A stretch of 36,598 bases of DNA from Candidatus Neomarinimicrobiota bacterium (lineage in GTDB: Bacteria; Fidelibacterota; UBA8477; JABMPR01). The notes under the pieces were generated by a model. It did not search any database. It saw only the letters and a program-made list of their open reading frames with translations, and was not told the DNA's origin. Made by a program: the position numbers and the translations under genes. Below are positions 32,145 through 36,598 of this stretch, in pieces (position 1 is the first letter of the stretch; every line of letters starts with the position of its first letter). Location of the stretch: positions 1 through 36,598 of the forward strand of contig JADHUM010000047.1 of the NCBI GenBank assembly GCA_016784545.1, in the 5' to 3' direction.

Positions 32145-32457
32145 AAATCTGGAATCTCGTTTTTCTGGTTTACCCAGCCATCAGCAAATTATTATGGTTG
32201 CCAACGAATTGAATCGGGCCAACCATCAGCAGAATAATACAAGCGAATACAAAGCCTGTCTGGAGCGTGCACTAGAGCTTCTGGATTTTATTATCAATGA
32301 TAAAGTCAAGTGGAGCAAGAAATATAGGGAGTTACTGCGGGCACGACAATATTTAGCCTCGCTTTACATAAACGCAGGGACGTACACTGAGACCACTGTA
32401 CTGCAGCGCACCTTGATACAGATGGATCCCGTTGCGACTTCCATGCTAATAGATTAA
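32128..32457 (+). CDS. Small helical protein, partner of the DUF5674-like gene
   Basis: The 109-aa, mostly helical protein (about 18-85: QQIIMVANELNRANHQQN, YKACLERALELLDFIIND, YRELLRARQYLASLYI) has no signal peptide or TM segment. It overlaps the end of the DUF5674-like gene by 17 bases, so the two were probably translated together. I recall similar small helical proteins with an ERALEL..D pattern in other accessory regions, but the family has no function I can name. The pair, sitting between two toxin-antitoxin systems, may be a third; this is speculation. Confidence 0.6.
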   Translation: MTLWHKNLESRFSGLPSHQQIIMVANELNRANHQQNNTSEYKACLERALELLDFIINDKVKWSKKYRELLRARQYLASLYINAGTYTETTVLQRTLIQMDPVATSMLID

Positions 32458-32833
32458 TTTGTCGTTTGGAATCTCCAGGAAATGGCGATCTGTCAAGTGT
32501 TACCCATGTCCTGACTTTACACCCAAACACTTTCGACTTTCAGACCTTTGACCTTCCGACCTTCGACTGATTTCCTTCTGTCTCTACGCCCTCAGCGAGA
32601 ACCATTTTGAACCACTCATTTTTAACTTTTAATTTTTCACTTCTCCCTCACAATTCACAATTCGTCATTCCCACTTTCTACTTTCTACTTTCTACAAAAT
32701 CAGCAGAAACCTCTTTTGATTGCTAAAAACAAATATACTTTGCGCCTTGTACTTCAAATAGATCAGGGAAAACGGCAAGTTGATAAAAATTTATTATCTG
32801 AACACTCAACTGAGCATGACTTAAGAGCATTAG
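32458..32833. other. Repeat-rich spacer, no gene
   Basis: The stretch holds copy 2 of the 27-bp repeat, GACCTTC-type heptamers (32527-32571), AT-rich TTTTAAC debris (about 32617-32640) and three tandem copies of a TACTTTC heptamer (about 32672-32694). It then turns into ordinary AT-rich upstream sequence before the histidine kinase. No hairpin terminator or RNA gene was seen. Confidence 0.7.
32495..32521 (+). repeat. 27-bp direct repeat, copy 2
   Basis: Exact copy of 31596-31622 in the same orientation, 899 bp downstream. Together the copies bracket the DUF5674-like gene and its partner. Confidence 0.8.
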
Positions 32834-34801
32834 ATGACTTCTAGATATAGAGAATTATTCAATAAATCTGCTGATGCCTCACTGATCATCAATAATGGCT
32901 TGTTTGTGGATTGCAACCAGGCCACCGTAGATATGCTTGGATTTAAAACCAAGGCAGACGTATTAAACACTCACCCTTCTGAGCTTTCACCTGAATTCCA
33001 ACCCGATGGACAGGATTCTGTAAGTAAGGCGGATAAGATGATGGCTTTGGCGTATCAGAATGGGAGTCATCGTTTTGAATGGGATCATCTTCGAGCCAAT
33101 GGGGAAGTATTTCCAGTAGAGGTTCTCTTAACTGCTATATCCCAGGACGCTGGCAATGAGACTTTGTATGTTGTTTGGCGGGACATCACCGAATTCAATG
33201 AAAATCAGAAGTTTCAAGCAGCAACCAGCACCCTGGCCGATCAACTCAGTGTGGTTATGGATATGCATGAGATCGCCCAGGTAGGAGCACAACAGATCAG
33301 ACGCTTTTTAGAGAGTGATGCAATCTCAATTAATTTTATCGATCATAAAGGGGGCATCAACAGGGGTCTCTATACTGAGGATACGCTGGAAGGAGATCTG
33401 AAACCCACGACATTCAAACCTCTCTCCACATCCTTTGAGAAGTTGGATACTGATAGTATTGAGGGCATCCCCAAACCATTACTCCTGAATCGGACCAAAG
33501 CTGAAATCAAAGCAAAATCCATGGACCGCCCATTTGGGGCTGTTTCCAGAAAAAGTGCTTCCCTCATGTTTGCACCTATCATGTGGGATAAGGTAAAAGT
33601 GGGAGAGATAACCGCCCAGAGCTATACCTTTAAAAAATATTCAGAAAAGAGCCTTTCCCAACTCCAGATACTGGCCACACAAATTGGAGGTGCTTTACTC
33701 CGGGCCAAGGCCTCTGAAGACTTAAAAATTGAGCATAAAGAATTACGCAAGAATCAATCTCAGCTTCTTTTATCACAGCAATTGGCTCACATAGGAAGTT
33801 GGGAATATGATGTTAAGAATAAGCGGGGTTTTTGGTCGGCAGAACTATATAGGATATATGATCTTGATCCTGGAGAGACGATTACGCGGCGCCGACTCCT
33901 GGATATCATTCATCCACGGGATGTGGAATTATTCGATCAGGAAATGCAATCTGATACCGTGGTAAGAACGGATTATAGAATCATCCGATCTGATGGCAGC
34001 ATTCGTTGGATTCATGAGGAGGTTGACAATCCCAAACTCGAAAACGGAAAACCAATATTATTGAGAGGTTGTGCCCAGGATGTCACCACCAGAAAGGAAG
34101 CTGAGGAGCGCCTGGCAGAATCAGATAAACTCAGGGAACTTCTGCTGGATATCATCACCCATGATTTAAAGAACCCGGCAGGCGTCATATTCGCCATGTC
34201 AGAATTGGCCGTTCAACAAATGCCTGACAATAAAGTAATCGATGTGCTTTATTCTACTTCAGAGAGGTTACTAAAGGTTCTTGATGAAACCTCACTTCTC
34301 ACACAGGCCACATTTGGCGAGAAGATTCCGCTGCATCGATTGGATCTATATACCTTGATCACTGAAGTTGTGGAAGAATTCTCCGGGCGTCTTACTGAGG
34401 TTTCCATAGCCATGGAAGTCAATGTCCCGGAACAGCTTGTCATCTATGCCAACCCTTTGATTAGCGAGGTCTTTAAAAACTATATCGCCAATGCCATCAA
34501 ATACGCTGAGGATGGCAAAAGAATTGTGATCAATGCAGAACTGGAAGAAGCTGCAGTCAGTGTCTCAGTGAATGATTTTGGAACCACCATCCCGGAGTTT
34601 GACCGCAAGCGTATTTTTGAACGCAATACCAGAATCAATAGTGCCGACCAAAAGGGCAGGGGACTGGGTCTGGCCATCGTCCAGCGCATCGCAGCTGTAA
34701 ACGATGCCACCGTCTGGGTGGAACCCAACAAACCCAGGGGCAATAGCTTTTTTGTCCGAATTCCTGTACCAACGCCAACAACTCAACCCGCTACAGAGTA
34801 A
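32834..34801 (+). CDS. PAS-GAF-PAS sensor histidine kinase (cytoplasmic)
   Basis: The 655-aa protein has no TM segment, so it senses an internal signal. Order: PAS (about 1-122, YRELFNKSADASLIINNGLF), GAF (about 130-295), PAS/PAC (about 310-425, AHIGSWEYDVKNKRGFWSAE, IRWIHEEVD), HisKA with His443 in IITHDLKNP, and HATPase (about 535-645). The N box is NYIANAIKYA (Asn549/Asn553), G1 is DFGTTIP (Asp581; the second Gly of DxGxG is Thr) and G2 is GRGLGLAIV (about 609-617). There is no receiver and no regulator gene adjacent, so it is an orphan kinase. ATG at 32834; the ribosome site is weak. Confidence 0.9.
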   Translation: MTSRYRELFNKSADASLIINNGLFVDCNQATVDMLGFKTKADVLNTHPSELSPEFQPDGQDSVSKADKMMALAYQNGSHRFEWDHLRANGEVFPVEVLLTAISQDAGNETLYVVWRDITEFNENQKFQAATSTLADQLSVVMDMHEIAQVGAQQIRRFLESDAISINFIDHKGGINRGLYTEDTLEGDLKPTTFKPLSTSFEKLDTDSIEGIPKPLLLNRTKAEIKAKSMDRPFGAVSRKSASLMFAPIMWDKVKVGEITAQSYTFKKYSEKSLSQLQILATQIGGALLRAKASEDLKIEHKELRKNQSQLLLSQQLAHIGSWEYDVKNKRGFWSAELYRIYDLDPGETITRRRLLDIIHPRDVELFDQEMQSDTVVRTDYRIIRSDGSIRWIHEEVDNPKLENGKPILLRGCAQDVTTRKEAEERLAESDKLRELLLDIITHDLKNPAGVIFAMSELAVQQMPDNKVIDVLYSTSERLLKVLDETSLLTQATFGEKIPLHRLDLYTLITEVVEEFSGRLTEVSIAMEVNVPEQLVIYANPLISEVFKNYIANAIKYAEDGKRIVINAELEEAAVSVSVNDFGTTIPEFDRKRIFERNTRINSADQKGRGLGLAIVQRIAAVNDATVWVEPNKPRGNSFFVRIPVPTPTTQPATE

Positions 34802-34814
34802 CCAGCACCCGTCC

Positions 34815-34885
34815 AACTTTCGACCTTCAGACCTTCAGACCTTCAGACCTTCGACCTTCGACCTTCGACCTTCGACCTTCGACCA
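34815..34885 (+). repeat. Tandem GACCTTC heptamer tract
   Basis: About ten near-perfect 7-bp units (GACCTTC, with CAGACCTT variants) run head to tail just after the kinase stop. This is the most regular member of the heptamer class in the window. It ends near TTCGACCAATTGG. Confidence 0.88.
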
Positions 34886-34996
34886 ATTGGTATACCTTTT
34901 TGGCAGCACTTTACCCCGCTAATGCATAAATTCTAAGCATAAAAATTCCAGTTCGGGATATAATCAATGTGCTTAACTAAATAGATGTATAAAAGC

Positions 34997-35025
34997 TAAT
35001 ATATTATCTATAATATGTTATATTA
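34997..35025. promoter_or_regulatory. Nested AT-rich inverted repeats, likely HipB operator
   Basis: ATATTAT-CT-ATAATAT (35001-35016) is a perfect 7-2-7 palindrome, set inside a wider TAATATA...TATATTA pair (34997-35003 and 35019-35025). It lies 20 bases before the hipB-like start, and TATAAT (35009-35014) falls within it and could be the -10 box. HipB proteins repress their own operon at such sites; the assignment is inference. Confidence 0.5.
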
Positions 35026-35044
35026 ATCAATAAGGGATAATATA

Positions 35045-35365
35045 ATGGATATACAACAATATATAATTGACGATTTTAATCCTAACAAAATTTTAGAAAA
35101 AATTGCCAGCCGCATGAAAGCCAGACGCATTCTTTTGAATATTACTCAGAGGGAACTTGCAAATCAATCTGGAGTGAGTTTGGGAAGCATCAAGAGATTT
35201 GAAACAAAGCATCTGATTGCTCTTCAAAGCCTGATCAAGATTGCAGTTGTATTAGATGCTTCAGAAGAGTTTCACCAATTATTTCCCCAGGATAAATACA
35301 AAAGTATTGCTGAAGTATTAAGAGTTGCAGAGAAACAACCTAGACAACGTGCCCGTGATGTTTGA
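35045..35365 (+). CDS. hipB: HipB-like XRE-family antitoxin
   Basis: The 106-aa DNA-binding protein has a helix-turn-helix at about 24-75 (RMKARRILLNITQRELANQS, GVSLGSIKRFETK) of Cro/C1 (XRE) type, followed by a helical segment and a basic C-terminal tail (KQPRQRARDV). It would neutralise HipA and repress the operon. The stop overlaps the hipA ATG by 8 bases. AGGGATAA upstream gives a weak ribosome site. Confidence 0.83.
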   Translation: MDIQQYIIDDFNPNKILEKIASRMKARRILLNITQRELANQSGVSLGSIKRFETKHLIALQSLIKIAVVLDASEEFHQLFPQDKYKSIAEVLRVAEKQPRQRARDV

Positions 35366-36458
35366 TCTTATTAATTTGATTGATGTAAAGATTGGCTCTT
35401 TGCTGGTTGGGCAAATTGCTCAAACTCCTCAGCGGAAAATTGTTTTTGAATATTCACCCGATTTTCTGAAGGAGGGCTTCTCCATATCTCCATTTTACCT
35501 CCCTCTGAAGCCTGGCCTTTTTACTGCACCCGACGAACCATTTGCTGGGAACTTCGGAGTTTTCAATGATAGTCTACCCGATGGGTGGGGTACCCTACTC
35601 CTGGATCGCTTCCTCACCAGCCAGGGGATTTCATTGAGCTCACTATCTGTCCTTGACCGTTTGAGTCTCATCGGGTCGAATGGGATGGGCGCTCTCCAAT
35701 ATTTCCCGGATCAAAAAATTCAATCGGAGGTTAGTTCTACAGAGTTGGCCTTTCTTGCCCAGGAAGTGAGGAAGGTGATCTCAGAGACGGAGTATTCTGA
35801 ACATTTAGAAATGTTAATTGGTGTGGGGGGATCGCCAGGTGGAGCCAGACCCAAAGCACTGATTAAGGATAACCAGGAATCCTGGATGGTTAAGTTCCCT
35901 TCGTCAATTGATCCTCCTGATATTGGGAGCATTGAATTCGATTATTCTCGTATTGCACGAAAGTGCGGCATAGAAATGCCCAAGACAAAACTATTCGAAA
36001 ACAAATATTTCGGGGTCAAAAGGTTTGATAGAGAGGGCAACAAACGCATTCATATGCATACTGCCTCAGGCCTACTCAATGCAAGTCACCGTTACCCATC
36101 CCTGGATTATACTGACCTAATTAAGGCCTCTTTCGCACTGACCAAAAATATCAATGATTCATATAAACTCTTTAGACAAATGGTCTTCAATGTACTAACT
36201 GGTAATAAGGATGATCACGCAAAAAATTTTTCATTTACTCATGGTGAAAAAGGATGGAGCCTAGCGCCGGCCTATGATCTTGCCCCCAGTAGCGGCTTTA
36301 ATGGAAACCACTCCACAACGATAGCTGGGCAAGGCCAGCCATCAAAATCTGATATTATTGAAGTTGGAACTCAAGTCGGACTCAAGCTGAGTCACCTGCT
36401 CCAAATCTATGATGACGTCTACGAGAATTGCACCTCTATTCGTCAGGGGCACTGGTAA
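35358..36458 (+). CDS. hipA: HipA-family serine/threonine kinase toxin
   Basis: The 366-aa protein starts at the ATG at 35358, 8 bases inside the hipB gene; a frame from 35325 has a non-ATG start and no ribosome site. The N-terminal subdomain includes FNDSLPDGWG (about 69-78), then the glycine loop GVGGSPGGARPKALI (about 155-169), the lysine strand WMVKFPS, the catalytic loop GNKDDHAKNF (282-291, catalytic Asp near 285-286) and the metal-binding motif PAYDLAPS (Asp307). In E. coli HipA phosphorylates glutamyl-tRNA synthetase; relatives target other proteins. It ends abruptly (SIRQGHW), shorter than E. coli HipA, so the last helix may be trimmed. Confidence 0.87.
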   Translation: MFDLINLIDVKIGSLLVGQIAQTPQRKIVFEYSPDFLKEGFSISPFYLPLKPGLFTAPDEPFAGNFGVFNDSLPDGWGTLLLDRFLTSQGISLSSLSVLDRLSLIGSNGMGALQYFPDQKIQSEVSSTELAFLAQEVRKVISETEYSEHLEMLIGVGGSPGGARPKALIKDNQESWMVKFPSSIDPPDIGSIEFDYSRIARKCGIEMPKTKLFENKYFGVKRFDREGNKRIHMHTASGLLNASHRYPSLDYTDLIKASFALTKNINDSYKLFRQMVFNVLTGNKDDHAKNFSFTHGEKGWSLAPAYDLAPSSGFNGNHSTTIAGQGQPSKSDIIEVGTQVGLKLSHLLQIYDDVYENCTSIRQGHW

Positions 36459-36598
36459 GTAGAGGTAAAAGTTACCCCTGGCGACTTGATAAAGCACAAA
36501 TAGAGCTTTATTACCTCGGTTTCTGCAAAAACACCCCAAAATAGTGTATATGAATGTTGAGGAAAGATAGTCTTCTTTTTTCAAGAAACTCACCCGAT

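Noticed and set aside
34815-34885. CRISPR array
   Set aside because: The units are 7 bp with no spacers and no cas genes nearby.
34704-34922. 72-codon frame over the GACCTTC tract
   Set aside because: The translation is a periodic peptide produced by the heptamer repeats, and its start lies inside the kinase gene.
36342-36593. 83-codon frame on the - strand at the right edge
   Set aside because: It overlaps the end of hipA, lacks a ribosome site and shows no family pattern.

Overview
The window reads as a chromosomal segment of a free-living Gram-negative bacterium. An outer-membrane secretin, a prepilin peptidase, an LPP20-type lipoprotein and nucleotide-sugar genes for a surface glycan all point to a diderm. 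Purine-rich Shine-Dalgarno sites precede many genes, and base composition is moderate and slightly AT-rich. The protein mix (type IVa pilus, sigma-54 control, an unusual long GH13 enzyme, AbiE and HipBA) would fit an uncultured FCB-like lineage such as Marinimicrobia/KSB1, but no marker gene allows a firm placement.

Region 1 (1-17451) is a large type IV pilus locus, all on the + strand. It runs PilM-PilN fusion, PilO, PilP/GspC-like protein, PilQ secretin, PilT, PilU, a single-domain response regulator, prepilin peptidase PilD, ATPase PilB, a PilR-like sigma-54 activator with a degenerate receiver domain, and platform protein PilC. Many of the junctions overlap by a few bases. After PilC come a repeat tract, an overlooked 47-residue membrane ORF, a long inverted repeat and a near-perfect -24/-12 sigma-54 promoter. 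These lead into two major-type pilins, a hairpin, and five minor-pilin-like genes, the last a pilin-like N-terminus carrying a long beta-rich body. A tandem pair of paralogous two-TM mini-proteins follows (17518-17944).

Region 2 (17960-18940) holds a decayed IS1182-like element with matching inverted ends, and a stand-alone Hpt phosphotransfer gene on the - strand. Region 3 (19166-24954) carries a 1109-aa GH13 enzyme, a secreted beta-solenoid protein with a C-terminal CBM5/12-like domain, and a convergent LPP20-family lipoprotein.

Region 4 (25206-29714) is a surface-glycan cluster. A WbpI-type epimerase, a WbpE-type aminotransferase and a WbpB-WbpD dehydrogenase/acetyltransferase fusion supply four of the five steps from UDP-GlcNAc to UDP-ManNAc3NAcA; the first enzyme, WbpA, is not in the window. 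A four-helix-bundle (23S IVS-type) gene, flanked by inverted heptamer-rich arms and a hairpin, sits inside this operon.

Region 5 (29780-36598) is an accessory region. It has an AbiEi/AbiEii toxin-antitoxin pair with a readable promoter/operator, a frameshifted DUF5674-like gene with a small helical partner (the pair bracketed by exact 27-bp direct repeats), a PAS-GAF-PAS histidine kinase, and a HipB/HipA pair. Tracts of degenerate 7-bp repeats recur in spacers across the window and cluster around these accessory genes.
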